A DNA stretch of 34,830 bases from Chlamydiales bacterium (GCA_009937555.1 JAACFD010000001.1:1-34830); one strand, 5' to 3'. Positions 1 to 7,883 are shown, counted from the first letter of the stretch. Numbers and translations are program-made. The notes: generated from the sequence alone by a model not told the origin.

Positions 1-574
1 TGTAGATGGTATTAAAGAGAAACTACCAGAGCTTCCTCTTGAAAGAAAAAAACGCTATATCAAAGAACTAGAACTTACCCCTTATAACGCATCTATCTTA
101 ACTCAAGACAAAGAACTTTCTGACTATTTTGAGGAAGGTCTACAAATTACAAAAAATGCGCGTAATTTATGCAATTGGATTACCGTTGAGTTTGCCGGTC
201 GTATTAAAGATTCTGGAGACACACTACAAAGTTTAGGCATTCCTTCAAAGCATATTGCTGAGCTTGTTAACCTAATTGATTCTAATAAAATTAATGGTAA
301 GATTGCTAAAAAGGTAGCAGATGACATGCTAAACCAAGTGGGCACTTCTCCTGAAGCTATTGTTGCTGCTAACCCTGATTATCAACCTATTGATAACACT
401 GAAGAGGTTGAATCATTTGTTGACACCGTTATTAAACAGGAAGCGCAATCTGTTAGTGATTTTAAAGCTGGAAAAGCTAAAGCATTTGGCTACTTAGTTG
501 GCCAGGTGATGAAGCTTTCCAGAGGAAAAGCTCCTCCTGACTTAGTGAATAAGTTACTAAAGGAAAAACTATAG
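1..574 (+). CDS. gatB: Aspartyl/glutamyl-tRNA(Asn/Gln) amidotransferase subunit B, 3' part
   Basis: This is the C-terminal ~190 residues of GatB; the 5' part lies outside the window. The open frame runs from base 2 to the stop at 572-574 without interruption. GatB, in the GatCAB complex in the cytosol, amidates misacylated Glu-tRNA(Gln) or Asp-tRNA(Asn). The visible part is the helical tail and the GatB/Yqey tRNA-binding domain. Recognisable segments are LELTPYNASIL, NWITVEFAGR, KINGKIAKKVADDM and the closing AFGYLVGQVMKLSRGKA. The NWITVEFAGR stretch is very like chlamydial GatB. The gene probably ends a gatC-gatA-gatB unit that starts upstream, and a strong hairpin terminator follows immediately. 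The methionine at 326 is internal and is not the start. Confidence 0.95.
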   Translation, partial: VDGIKEKLPELPLERKKRYIKELELTPYNASILTQDKELSDYFEEGLQITKNARNLCNWITVEFAGRIKDSGDTLQSLGIPSKHIAELVNLIDSNKINGKIAKKVADDMLNQVGTSPEAIVAANPDYQPIDNTEEVESFVDTVIKQEAQSVSDFKAGKAKAFGYLVGQVMKLSRGKAPPDLVNKLLKEKL

Positions 575-580
575 AGCTAA

Positions 581-612
581 AAAAAGCCGGAGTGTAAACA
601 CTCCGGCTTTTT
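581..612. terminator. Bidirectional rho-independent terminator between gatB and bioY
   Basis: A perfect inverted repeat, GCCGGAGTGT (586-595) with ACACTCCGGC (598-607), is flanked by an A run on the left and a T run on the right. It can therefore terminate transcription on both strands. It lies between the convergent gatB and bioY genes, 7 bases after the gatB stop and 22 bases from the bioY stop. Confidence 0.92.
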
Positions 613-633
613 CATAATGCTATTTAGCTAACG

Positions 634-1191
634 TTACCACTTTTTTTTGACAAAGCCATAAAGTCCTGCTGCAAATGCGCACTTAGCGACATCACCTAAA
701 ATAAAAGGTAGCACACCGCAAGCCAGTAAACTCTCATATGGAATAAAAAAGCTTAGACCTACAAGACCGCAGCTATATTGAATAAGCTGACAACAAACAG
801 CAATTAAAAATGCTGAAACAGCTTTAGTTGGTTTAAAGGTCTCAAAAAGATACCCTGCAGCATAAGCTTCTATTGCATAGCCTAAAATATAGCCGCCAGT
901 AGGGCCAAAAAAGTAAGCTAGGCTGATAGTAGAAGAAGCAAGTACTGGCAGCCCCATCATGCCTAAGGCTAAATATGAAATAACCCCGCTAAAAGCGCGC
1001 TTAGGGCCAAAAAGTACCCCACATAAAATAGGCCCCATAGGCCCTAGTGTTACAGGCACAGGAGTAAAAGGGAGGTTAAAATAAATCTTAGAAGCGCAAG
1101 TCATAATTGCTATTGAAAATACGATAGCTAACGCCCATGACTTTGCTTGAGAGTTTTCTTTGCTAATAGAAGAAATATAAGTTGAGGCCAT
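634..1191 (-). CDS. bioY: BioY-family biotin transporter (substrate-binding membrane component)
   Basis: The 185-residue protein has about six hydrophobic segments and the BioY signature region: FNLPFTPVPVTLGPMGPIL near residues 38-56, then SGVISYLALGMMGLPV and YFFGPTGGYILGYAIEAYAAGYL. BioY is the biotin-binding membrane (S) component of ECF-type vitamin importers and can also work alone in some bacteria. No EcfA or EcfT partner is visible here. Chlamydiae are known to import host biotin through BioY. The start is supported by TAAGGAG seven bases upstream of the ATG. The gene sits 29 bases downstream of bolA and is probably cotranscribed with it and xerD. Family call is firm; the transported substrate is by homology. 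Confidence 0.9.
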   Translation of the reverse strand: MASTYISSISKENSQAKSWALAIVFSIAIMTCASKIYFNLPFTPVPVTLGPMGPILCGVLFGPKRAFSGVISYLALGMMGLPVLASSTISLAYFFGPTGGYILGYAIEAYAAGYLFETFKPTKAVSAFLIAVCCQLIQYSCGLVGLSFFIPYESLLACGVLPFILGDVAKCAFAAGLYGFVKKKW

Positions 1192-1220
1192 AAAAATAGC
1201 TCCTTAAAGTGTTTATTGTA

Positions 1221-1484
1221 CTACCCTTCTTGTACATTCATAGTTATAGAATGCACAGGCATAGGCATTAGATCTTTAATAGTATTGAGTATAAGGCGCT
1301 GTCTTTGCAGCGGTGAAACAGACTTGAACTGCTTTGAGCTAATATTCAGTTTAAAATGCATGGCTCCGCGGTGCTGAGTTTTATGTCCCGCGTGCTCATA
1401 ACTTACATCGATTAGCTCTAATGAAGAAGGTTTAAAAGCTTCTTCTAATCTTTTTTCAATAATTTCCTTTACAGATACGATCAT
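1221..1484 (-). CDS. bolA: BolA-family protein
   Basis: Small single-domain BolA/IbaG-type protein, 87 residues from the chosen ATG. The BolA fold is indicated by the order VSVKEIIEKRLEEAF, LELIDVSYEHAGH, MHFKLNISSKQFKSVSPLQRQRLI and the end VHSITMNVQEG. BolA proteins bind monothiol glutaredoxins and [2Fe-2S] clusters and act in iron-sulfur trafficking or regulation. The histidine in the YEHAGH loop is the usual candidate ligand. An upstream in-frame GTG at 1496 would add four residues. GGAG lies six bases before the ATG at 1484, so the ATG is preferred. It lies between xerD and bioY in an apparent operon. Confidence 0.88.
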   Translation of the reverse strand: MIVSVKEIIEKRLEEAFKPSSLELIDVSYEHAGHKTQHRGAMHFKLNISSKQFKSVSPLQRQRLILNTIKDLMPMPVHSITMNVQEG

Positions 1485-1528
1485 TGTCTGCTCCACATAA
1501 ACAAGGGTTTAGGAAAATTAAACCCCTA

Positions 1529-2413
1529 TTATTTCCTAGGGTGGAATTTATTGAAAGAACTAGATACTTTTTTTGTGCTTATGTGAGTGTAGCGATCTGT
1601 AGTTGCAATATTTACATGTCCTAAAAGCTCTTGAATTAATCTAAGATCAGCTCCATTTTCTAGCAAATGAGTAGCAAATGAGTGGCGCAAAGTATGGGGG
1701 CTAACATTTTTTTGAATGCCTGCTTTTTTTGAGTATTTTTTTAACATCCCCCACACAAAAAAACGGTCTATTGGTTTTGAAGACTTAGCTAAAAAAACGT
1801 AATCTGAGTGAGTCTCCGACTCAAAACACTGTCTATGCTGGGCAAGGTAGTGATCAACTGCCTCTAGGGCTTTTGAACCTATTGGAACCATTCTCTCTTT
1901 ATCTCCCTTTCCCATAACCTTAACAAAGTCATCACCAATGTCATTAACTTTTAATCCACAAAGCTCCGAGACTCTTAAACCACAACCATATAACATCTCG
2001 ATAATAGCCTTATCTCTCGCTCCTTCAGCATTACTGGGACAAGTCTTTAAAAGCAGTTTAATTTCTTCTTCTGATAAATAATCAGGAACTTTTTGCCAAA
2101 TTTTACTACCCTGAAAGAACATTTCTAAATCGTCTTCTAAATAACTCTCTCTTTTTAAAAACCGAAAGAAAACTTTCAGTGCAACTAAGAAACGTGAATA
2201 TGAACTACTAGCAAATTGTTTTGACTTAAGCTCCATAAAATAGTCAGATAGCAGCACATCATCTACTAGTGTAATGTCTGAAACTCCTCTTGTATTTAAA
2301 AAATCAAAGAACTTCTGAATATCCCTTTGGTAAGCTTCTAAAGTGTTTTTAGAAACTCCTTTCTCAGACCTTAAATAAAGCATAAAATCATCTAAATATG
2401 CTGATAAACCCAC
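1529..2413 (-). CDS. xerD: Tyrosine recombinase XerD-like, chromosome dimer resolution
   Basis: 294 residues, the normal length for XerC/XerD. The N-terminal SAM-like core-binding domain (residues ~1-90) precedes the catalytic domain. The catalytic residues are visible: Arg in GCGLRVSEL, Lys in GKGDKERMVP, His and Arg in SPHTLRHSFATHLL, His in LLGHVNIATT and the nucleophilic Tyr in DRYTHIS. XerCD resolve chromosome dimers at dif sites together with FtsK. The C-terminal FHPRK resembles XerD rather than XerC, so XerD is favoured. The start is GTG, with AAAGGG six bases upstream; the nearby ATG is out of frame. No adjacent dif site, integron or phage gene is seen, so a housekeeping role is likely. 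Confidence 0.88.
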   Translation of the reverse strand: MGLSAYLDDFMLYLRSEKGVSKNTLEAYQRDIQKFFDFLNTRGVSDITLVDDVLLSDYFMELKSKQFASSSYSRFLVALKVFFRFLKRESYLEDDLEMFFQGSKIWQKVPDYLSEEEIKLLLKTCPSNAEGARDKAIIEMLYGCGLRVSELCGLKVNDIGDDFVKVMGKGDKERMVPIGSKALEAVDHYLAQHRQCFESETHSDYVFLAKSSKPIDRFFVWGMLKKYSKKAGIQKNVSPHTLRHSFATHLLENGADLRLIQELLGHVNIATTDRYTHISTKKVSSSFNKFHPRK

Positions 2414-2491
2414 GCATAACCCTTTACAAGAAGTTTTTATTACATTATACCATCTGTAAGCAAGAAGTTAAACCCCTTAAAACTATTCTCT

Positions 2492-2851
2492 ATGTCTTTA
2501 TCAACTAGCCGCTATAAATCTCAAATCTTACCTACTGCCTCAACCAAGCAAACATTAACCAAACCTTCCCCTTGCTTAATAGATAAAGATATCTTATGTC
2601 CTTGCTGTAAAAAAACGCTCAGCTTTCATGAAAGCCCTAACTACTTTTTTTGTAAACAGTGTAGCTACAAGCGTAAGGATTTTTTCTGTCATGCTTGCAA
2701 CTGCTACCACCCCCCTAGATTTTTGCACGAGGAAAAGCAGAAATCTCAGCACATAAAAAATCAGCACGCTAAGACAAAATCAGAGCTACCCTTTATATTT
2801 ATCTACTTTTTTTTACTCTCTTTCATTCTAAACTTTTACTTTAAATACTAA
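2492..2851 (+). CDS. Zinc-ribbon protein with C-terminal membrane anchor, function unknown
   Basis: 119-residue protein that I do not recognise. Residues 1-30 are polar. A cysteine-rich region follows, with CPCC at 36-39, CKQC at 54-57 and CHACNC at 66-71 followed by His73. It looks like a zinc ribbon plus a second zinc site. The C-terminus (about 99-117) is one very hydrophobic, Phe-rich segment ending NFYFKY, so the protein is predicted to be tail-anchored with the zinc domain on the cytosolic side. No clear Shine-Dalgarno precedes the ATG, so the exact start is uncertain. It is divergent from xerD. Function unknown. Confidence 0.65.
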   Translation: MSLSTSRYKSQILPTASTKQTLTKPSPCLIDKDILCPCCKKTLSFHESPNYFFCKQCSYKRKDFFCHACNCYHPPRFLHEEKQKSQHIKNQHAKTKSELPFIFIYFFLLSFILNFYFKY

Positions 2852-2926
2852 AGTTGGCATGTAAATTGCATAGGTATGTTTGTTGTACATATTAGACCAT
2901 AAAAAATAACAACAAAAGGGCCAGCT

Positions 2927-3034
2927 ATGAAGACTAAAAAAAATTTACCACGTTTAGCAAATACTACTCGCAGCAAAAACCCTCTTCGCAAAGGGAAGCG
3001 TTTATGCCCTGTACCAGTAAAGCGTAAAAAATAA
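2927..3034 (+). CDS. Very basic 35-residue protein, function unknown
   Basis: Short frame starting at ATG 2927, with AAAAGGG seven bases upstream, and ending at TAA 3032-3034. The product is 35 residues with about 14 Lys or Arg, a single Cys and a Pro-rich tail (CPVPVKRKK), so it should bind nucleic acid or ribosomes. It is isolated between two genes and followed by a hairpin-plus-T-run terminator, which argues for a separate transcription unit. In Chlamydia a tiny late gene, ltuA, lies next to pgi, and here pgi is about 1.5 kb away. That parallel is speculative, and I cannot confirm sequence similarity. It does not match bL34 or bL36. Confidence 0.6.
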   Translation: MKTKKNLPRLANTTRSKNPLRKGKRLCPVPVKRKK

Positions 3035-3037
3035 AAG

Positions 3038-3090
3038 GCTTGAAAAACTTTAAAAGTGATGTATAAGATACATTTTCAAGCTATTTTTTA
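3038..3090 (+). terminator. Probable terminator after the 35-residue basic gene
   Basis: GCTTGAAAA (3038-3046) pairs with TTTTCAAGC (3073-3081), followed by TATTTTTTA. The loop is long (26 bases) and the stem is AT-rich, so strength is moderate. Confidence 0.55.
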
Positions 3091-3108
3091 GGCAATAAGG
3101 AGAAAACA

Positions 3109-3795
3109 TTGGCGCTAAGTCTAGAGCAAAGAGAATTACTATATAGAGAGTCCTCCAAAAGACATTTTAGCAAAGACCCCCAAGCAGTGGACTTTGTCAA
3201 TAGGTATTTAAGTGAGGCTCAGGCTACCCAAAGCAATGCAGCTATTTTAGAAATTGCTATTAATGCTACTAGTATTGAAGGAATGCATCTAGAAGTTGGT
3301 GTTTACATGGGCAAAACACTTAATTACTTAGCCTCCCTAAAACCAGACTATTTCTTTCATGGATTTGATTCTTTTGAAGGTTTACCCGAAGATTGGGACC
3401 GGGGTGATAAGCACTCGCTTGACAAAGGAATGTTCTCCTTAGAAGATAAGACTAAACTACCTAAAATGTTAGCTAATGTGCAGCTACATGCCGGCTGGTT
3501 TAAAGATTCCCTACCTAAATTTAAAAAAGAGACGCTAAAAGATCAGCCCATATCTTTTTTACATATTGACTGTGACCTGTACTCTTCAACGAAGGATGTT
3601 TTTGAATACTTTGGAGAAAATATCCAGGCTGAAACAGTTATTCTCTTTGACGAGCTTTACAACTATCCTTCCTATAAAGAGCATGAATTCAAAGCTCTAC
3701 AAGAATTTTTAGCAGAGAGAAAACTATCTATTGAGTACATCGCTTATAATGAAAATAGCGAGCAAGTAGCAGGAATTATAAAGAAAAGCAGTTAA
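3109..3795 (+). CDS. TylF/MycF-like SAM-dependent methyltransferase
   Basis: 228-residue class I methyltransferase-like protein of the TylF (macrocin O-methyltransferase) family. Motifs in order are LEVGVYMGKTLNYLA (SAM-binding loop, ~64-78), FHGFDSFEGLPEDW, ISFLHIDCDLYSSTKDV (acidic metal-binding Asp residues) and VILFDELYNYPSYKEHE. The family methylates sugar or small-molecule hydroxyls using Mg2+; stand-alone members are common in diverse bacteria and their substrates are unknown. The start is TTG with AAGGAG upstream at good spacing. The stop codon overlaps the yacG stop on the other strand. No glycan cluster lies next to it, so the substrate cannot be predicted. Confidence 0.8.
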   Translation: MALSLEQRELLYRESSKRHFSKDPQAVDFVNRYLSEAQATQSNAAILEIAINATSIEGMHLEVGVYMGKTLNYLASLKPDYFFHGFDSFEGLPEDWDRGDKHSLDKGMFSLEDKTKLPKMLANVQLHAGWFKDSLPKFKKETLKDQPISFLHIDCDLYSSTKDVFEYFGENIQAETVILFDELYNYPSYKEHEFKALQEFLAERKLSIEYIAYNENSEQVAGIIKKSS

Positions 3796-3998
3796 AACTC
3801 TTGCTCTTCCGTTAAGATATGAGCTTGTTCACCTAAGTCATCCGACTCTTGCAGCTCTCTTGAAATCACATACTTTTCTGTTAACCAGCTATGCAGCTCA
3901 GCATTTTGACAACGCTTAGAACAAAAAGGTCCTAGCTGAGCAACATTTTCCTGCTTAAATAATTTTCGACACTTGGGACAAATACTCTTATCAGCCAT
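3792..3998 (-). CDS. yacG: YacG-type zinc-ribbon protein (DNA gyrase inhibitor family)
   Basis: 68 residues with the YacG four-cysteine zinc site CPKC (7-10) and FCSKRCQ (25-31), followed by the typical helix LHSWLTEKYVI. YacG in Escherichia coli binds GyrB and inhibits DNA gyrase. It is best known from Proteobacteria, so its presence in a chlamydial-looking context deserves note. The tail is acidic (EEQEF end). It is the last gene of the trmB-pgi operon, nine bases after the 181-aa gene, and its stop codon overlaps the stop of the convergent methyltransferase gene by four bases. Confidence 0.8.
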   Translation of the reverse strand: MADKSICPKCRKLFKQENVAQLGPFCSKRCQNAELHSWLTEKYVISRELQESDDLGEQAHILTEEQEF

Positions 3999-4007
3999 AA
4001 CTACACC

Positions 4008-4553
4008 CTACTTTGCCTCTTGCACAGTTTCTCCCCTAAGGGCTGTAGCTATTAGCTGCTGTACTTCATTTACTATCTGAGGATCAAGATCAGGACGTAT
4101 AAAAGTGAAGATCTCACCATTTTCTGGACGCTCAAAAATTAAAGAGACGCTACCATCTTTTTTAGATTGATGCTCTTTTTTTAGGAAAACCTGCTTTTGC
4201 CTCTGAAGAAAAAGAGTTAAAACATAAATTGTTTGCCTATCTTTTTCAGAAGGGTTTTCATCTGCTAACATTTTATGAAGTAAGGTAAAAGCACGTTCAA
4301 TTTTTGTTTTAGGTGTAAGGTCAATTTTTTCTTTTTTAGGAATAATAGAACTCCAGTAAATCCACTCTTCCTGAGCATCTTCTTCACGAAGCTGCTTTTC
4401 ATGCTCTGCAAAGAAGTCTTCTCTTAAGTACTCATTATTACCTTCTTTAATGCGTGAGACAATCTCATCATTGGCTTTAAAAGCTTCTTTAGAGATAGAG
4501 CACTCTTTAGCTCGGCGTGGAATTTTATAAAAAGTTAAGTTACTAAAAGTCAT
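4008..4553 (-). CDS. Conserved hypothetical protein, possibly PVC-superphylum family
   Basis: 181-residue soluble protein of unknown function. Visible landmarks are an N-terminal C-S-I-S turn, the stretch EEWIYWSSIIPKKEK (~62-76), a helical region TIYVLTLFLQRQKQVFLKK and the end FTFIRPDLDP. The layout resembles short proteins of Planctomycetes and Verrucomicrobia that start with a zinc-ribbon-like CxxTG motif and continue with W..+.P and a YVLALLL+RK helix. Here the cysteine motif is reduced. This parallel is from memory. It begins two bases after the pgi stop and is followed by yacG after nine bases, so it is translated from the same transcript. Confidence 0.7.
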   Translation of the reverse strand: MTFSNLTFYKIPRRAKECSISKEAFKANDEIVSRIKEGNNEYLREDFFAEHEKQLREEDAQEEWIYWSSIIPKKEKIDLTPKTKIERAFTLLHKMLADENPSEKDRQTIYVLTLFLQRQKQVFLKKEHQSKKDGSVSLIFERPENGEIFTFIRPDLDPQIVNEVQQLIATALRGETVQEAK

Positions 4554-4555
4554 AA

Positions 4556-6118
4556 TTACCCAAGTATGTTGTTCAATATTTGTCCTAACACAAAATCTTT
4601 TTTATCACTCTTAAAATCTTGAATAAAACTTTGAGCGATGGTCTTACCTAGCTGAACTCCTTCCTGATCAAAGCTATTAATTCCCCAGAGTAAGCCCTCA
4701 AAAACCGTTTTACTTTCATAAAAAGCTAATAAAGAGCCCATTACAAAAGGAGTTAGTTTCTTAGCTAGTAAGATAGAGCTTGGTCTATTCCCAGAAAACT
4801 GCCGGTTAGGATTGTCTGGATTTTGCTGTCCTTTAGCAAGCCCTACAGACTGAGCGAATAAATTTGCAAGTAGCTTTTGCTGCGAGCTTGTCCCATTTAT
4901 TACTCTATCTTTGCCATACTGAGGCTCTGCAAAGGCAATAAAATCAACCGGGACAATAGCACTGCCTTGATGCAGTAGCTGAAAATATGAGTGCTGAGAA
5001 TTACATCCAATACCGCCCCATGAAACATAAGAGCTTTCATAGCTTAAACTATTACCTTCTTTGTCGACTCCTTTTCCATTTGATTCCATCACTAGCTGCT
5101 GAACATGATCTGGAAAGAATCTAAGAGCTGACGAATAAGGCACTACGCAATTGGTAGGAAAGGATAAAAAGTTGCGATTCCAGATAGAGATTAAAGCCGC
5201 GACTAGAGAGGCTACTTGCTCTTCTTTATCTTGCTCTAAAACATGGTTATCAAATGCTGAAGCGCCTTCAATAAATTCTCGATACACTTCTGAACCCAAA
5301 GCTAATGAAAGTGGTACTGCCCCCACCATAGAGGATACCGAAAAACGCCCTCCTACTCCATCTAGCATATAAAATCTTTCTAGAAAATCATCTCTATCCA
5401 GCGCACTATTTTCAGAAGTGATAGATAGCATGTGATCCTTTGCTTCAATTCCTTGCTGCTTCAAAAGCCCACGTACAATCTCTTCATTTGTACTTGTCTC
5501 AAGGGTGCTGCCTGATTTAGAAATAATGATAAATAGGCACTCGCTTAAATTTTCATCTTGCAATGATCCAAATAACTCATCAGGATCTAAGTTAGCTAAA
5601 AACTCTAAAGGTGTTTTAGTTTGGCTAAATGCTTTTAGTGCATGGTAAATTGCTTTAGCTCCAAGCTCTGAACCGCCGATGCCTACTACAAAAATCTTTG
5701 AAAATTTTGCTTCTTTTTTAAAGTTTTTTTCAAAGTCAATTAACTTCTGCCACTCTCTATCTACAAAGTTCCAGTATTTGTCATGCTTCCCAAAATTACG
5801 CTTAAGATCTCTTATAACCGTGTGTAGAACAGGCCTGTCTTCTGATTCATAGCCATAAATAGTATTAACAATTTCACCATTAGCTATTTGCTGGTTTTTT
5901 TCCAGCAGTTTAGCTTGGCGACTTAAGTCAAATAGCTTTGATAATACCTCAGCATTTAAACGTTGAGCAGGAAAAAAATAGGTAAAACCTGGAAAAGAAA
6001 CAGAATGCTTATCCCAAAAAGCTATGTCATCTAAAGCTGAGGCATTGATTTCAATAGTTCTATTAGATAAGTCACTTAACTGCTCATAAGCAGGGTATGT
6101 CGCTAAATCATGTTTCAT
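4556..6118 (-). CDS. pgi: Glucose-6-phosphate isomerase
   Basis: 520 residues, close to the chlamydial length of ~525. The enzyme interconverts glucose-6-phosphate and fructose-6-phosphate in glycolysis and gluconeogenesis. SIS-fold motifs are intact: VGIGGSELGAKA (~145-156), ISKSGSTLETST (phosphate loop, ~199-210), GVGGRFSVSS (with Arg ~258), VMESNGKGVD (catalytic Glu ~345), GCNSQHSYFQ (catalytic His ~376) and FDQEGVQLGKTIAQ (catalytic Lys) near the C-terminus. It is the third gene of a five-gene minus-strand operon: 8 bases after the 359-aa gene and 2 bases before the 181-aa gene. Nothing suggests inactivation. Confidence 0.97.
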   Translation of the reverse strand: MKHDLATYPAYEQLSDLSNRTIEINASALDDIAFWDKHSVSFPGFTYFFPAQRLNAEVLSKLFDLSRQAKLLEKNQQIANGEIVNTIYGYESEDRPVLHTVIRDLKRNFGKHDKYWNFVDREWQKLIDFEKNFKKEAKFSKIFVVGIGGSELGAKAIYHALKAFSQTKTPLEFLANLDPDELFGSLQDENLSECLFIIISKSGSTLETSTNEEIVRGLLKQQGIEAKDHMLSITSENSALDRDDFLERFYMLDGVGGRFSVSSMVGAVPLSLALGSEVYREFIEGASAFDNHVLEQDKEEQVASLVAALISIWNRNFLSFPTNCVVPYSSALRFFPDHVQQLVMESNGKGVDKEGNSLSYESSYVSWGGIGCNSQHSYFQLLHQGSAIVPVDFIAFAEPQYGKDRVINGTSSQQKLLANLFAQSVGLAKGQQNPDNPNRQFSGNRPSSILLAKKLTPFVMGSLLAFYESKTVFEGLLWGINSFDQEGVQLGKTIAQSFIQDFKSDKKDFVLGQILNNILG

Positions 6119-6126
6119 AACTTTCC

Positions 6127-7206
6127 TTAAACGTAGTGTACTTCTCCACCTGCAGCTTCGAAACCCATCAACTTTCTTTGCAGCTTTGGATTAAGGCTGT
6201 CGTTTATAACCCAAAGCTCATCTAGCCCTTCCCACTGCTCAATTAAAAACTTTTCTGAGATAACCCTAAAAGGTAAATCTTTTGCCTCTAACTTTGAGAA
6301 TAAATCTGATAAACTTCCAAGAGTAGCAAAACTAAAGCGCTGCTTTTCTGGAAGTAAAATACCGCGACTTTTATTCACTACTTTCTTAAAAAACAGCTGG
6401 TCATACCTTGTCTTAGTACAAGAATCCCATAGCATCGTCTTCAATACTTTGTTTAACTTAGGTGCATTTTGAGCAGCTAAATCAAAAAATTCAAAAGTAT
6501 CCGGAAGTGAAAAAGCAAGCTGCTCTTCTAAACTACTTTGAGAGGAAAAATCCTGCAGTACAAAAGTTAAAATATTTGCGGGAAAGCTTGGAAGCAACAT
6601 GTACATATAATTTACTGCTACATCTTGATAAAAAAGCTTTCGTTCAAAAATACCAGCTTCAATATGCTGCAGAGAGTCTAAACTAAGCTCATCAAAATCT
6701 TTGAAAGCTCTTGAAAATTGCTCATTAAGCTTTTCAATACTCTCAAATCGAGAAGATAACCATAGCTGCCACTGCTTTTGTAAATGATCACTATAACGAA
6801 TGGACTGGTAATCAAGTACTCTGCCTTTAAATAACGAAAGAGCAAAAGTACTCGCACTAAAGGGCTCTAAAACTTTTTCATTAAAGTGCTTACAAGCAAT
6901 CTCTAAGCTTAAGAATTGCGCTTCTTGATCTAGTGGGGCTGTTAAACGGTCAAATAACCCTAGATCTAACTCCCACCATAAAAACAACCCTTTCTCTTCA
7001 GCTTGCTTGGCTTGCTCAATCTGAGTATTGAAATTTAAGTCAGAGCTTAAGCTTAGGTCTAACTTAATCTTTACAACATTCACTGCATCTAAGTTTCCAT
7101 CCCATACTGGATAATCAACCACTAAGGGAGTAAACTCTTTCCCCTTAAATAAAAAACTTTCATAGTCACTACTAAGGGATAAATCTTCAATTGTCTCTAA
7201 ACTCAT
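6127..7206 (-). CDS. Conserved-looking protein of unknown function in the trmB-pgi operon
   Basis: 359-residue protein without signal peptide or membrane segment. I do not recognise the family. It is rich in Leu, Phe and acidic residues; the middle (170-260) looks alpha-helical. A repeated WxLWLSSRF / FLWWELDLGLF aromatic character is seen in the N-terminal half, followed by a C-terminal alpha/beta-looking part (FRVISEKFLIEQWEGLDELWVIND). Its ATG overlaps the trmB stop by four bases, and pgi starts eight bases after its stop. Translational coupling with a tRNA methyltransferase and a glycolytic enzyme is therefore likely. An enzymatic or sugar-related function is possible, but no catalytic motif is visible. 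Confidence 0.75.
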   Translation of the reverse strand: MSLETIEDLSLSSDYESFLFKGKEFTPLVVDYPVWDGNLDAVNVVKIKLDLSLSSDLNFNTQIEQAKQAEEKGLFLWWELDLGLFDRLTAPLDQEAQFLSLEIACKHFNEKVLEPFSASTFALSLFKGRVLDYQSIRYSDHLQKQWQLWLSSRFESIEKLNEQFSRAFKDFDELSLDSLQHIEAGIFERKLFYQDVAVNYMYMLLPSFPANILTFVLQDFSSQSSLEEQLAFSLPDTFEFFDLAAQNAPKLNKVLKTMLWDSCTKTRYDQLFFKKVVNKSRGILLPEKQRFSFATLGSLSDLFSKLEAKDLPFRVISEKFLIEQWEGLDELWVINDSLNPKLQRKLMGFEAAGGEVHYV

Positions 7207-7883
7207 ACTGCTACTCTCGCTTCATACAGGTAAATATCACGCCCTAAGCTGGTCCATAAATTTTTAAAATAAGAGTAGCCATACTCTTTAGGGTCTTTTA
7301 AATAAAAAGGAAGGGGTAGGGCATGTGAGAAAGCTTCTACTTTTGAAAAATACTCTATAGTCTCTTCAAGGTAAGGCTCTGAATCAGTTACAAAAACACA
7401 AGATCCATCCTTTTTTAAAAAGCGCGCCATGTCCTTTACAAAAGACTCTTGTATGATGCGATGCTTGATATGACGCTTCTTTGGCCAAGGGTCAGGAAAG
7501 TTGATATAGACCCCATCAATAGAACTTTCCTTGAAATATTTTTGAGCAACCAAACGTCCATCTCCACAAATAATCATCAGGTTATCTACCTTATCATTAT
7601 TCATTTTAGACCAAATCTTTTTCACTCTCTTAAACTGTATCTCTACTGCAACAAAATTGACCTCTGGGCAACTCTTAGCTTTCTCTAAAATCCAATCTCC
7701 ATTCCCTGAGCAAAATTCAACTAAAACAGGTCTATCGTTACCAAAAAATTCAGGACTATTAAAACCTGAGAACTTAAAAGACTCATAATCATCAAAGTAG
7801 GTAGGCACACACCAGATTTTATCCTTAAGAACTACATTCCGCTCATCAAATGTAAAAAATGGCTTTAAATCACTAGGTTTCAT
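7203..7883 (-). CDS. trmB: tRNA (guanine-N7-)-methyltransferase
   Basis: TrmB methylates G46 in the variable loop of tRNAs with SAM as donor. The 226-residue protein carries the SAM-binding motif VEFCSGNGDWI (~50-60), FVAVEIQFKRVKKIW, ICGDG and the hallmark INFPDPWPKKRHIKHR. The whole N-terminal half reads like chlamydial TrmB, which also begins MKPxDL and contains SPEFFGND. For that reason the ATG at 7883 is preferred over an in-frame GTG twelve bases upstream (7895). It heads the operon trmB - 359 aa - pgi - 181 aa - yacG and overlaps its neighbour by four bases. Confidence 0.95.
   Translation of the reverse strand: MKPSDLKPFFTFDERNVVLKDKIWCVPTYFDDYESFKFSGFNSPEFFGNDRPVLVEFCSGNGDWILEKAKSCPEVNFVAVEIQFKRVKKIWSKMNNDKVDNLMIICGDGRLVAQKYFKESSIDGVYINFPDPWPKKRHIKHRIIQESFVKDMARFLKKDGSCVFVTDSEPYLEETIEYFSKVEAFSHALPLPFYLKDPKEYGYSYFKNLWTSLGRDIYLYEARVAV

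Noticed and set aside
326..574. Apparent short 82-aa gene starting at ATG 326
   Set aside because: The same frame is open from base 2 and reads as GatB; the ATG is internal to gatB.
1529..2413. Tyrosine recombinase as an integrase of a mobile element
   Set aside because: Length and C-terminus match XerD, and no attachment repeats, tRNA or phage genes lie nearby.
7449..7688. 79-aa plus-strand frame inside trmB
   Set aside because: It is a shadow of the strongly conserved TrmB coding frame.
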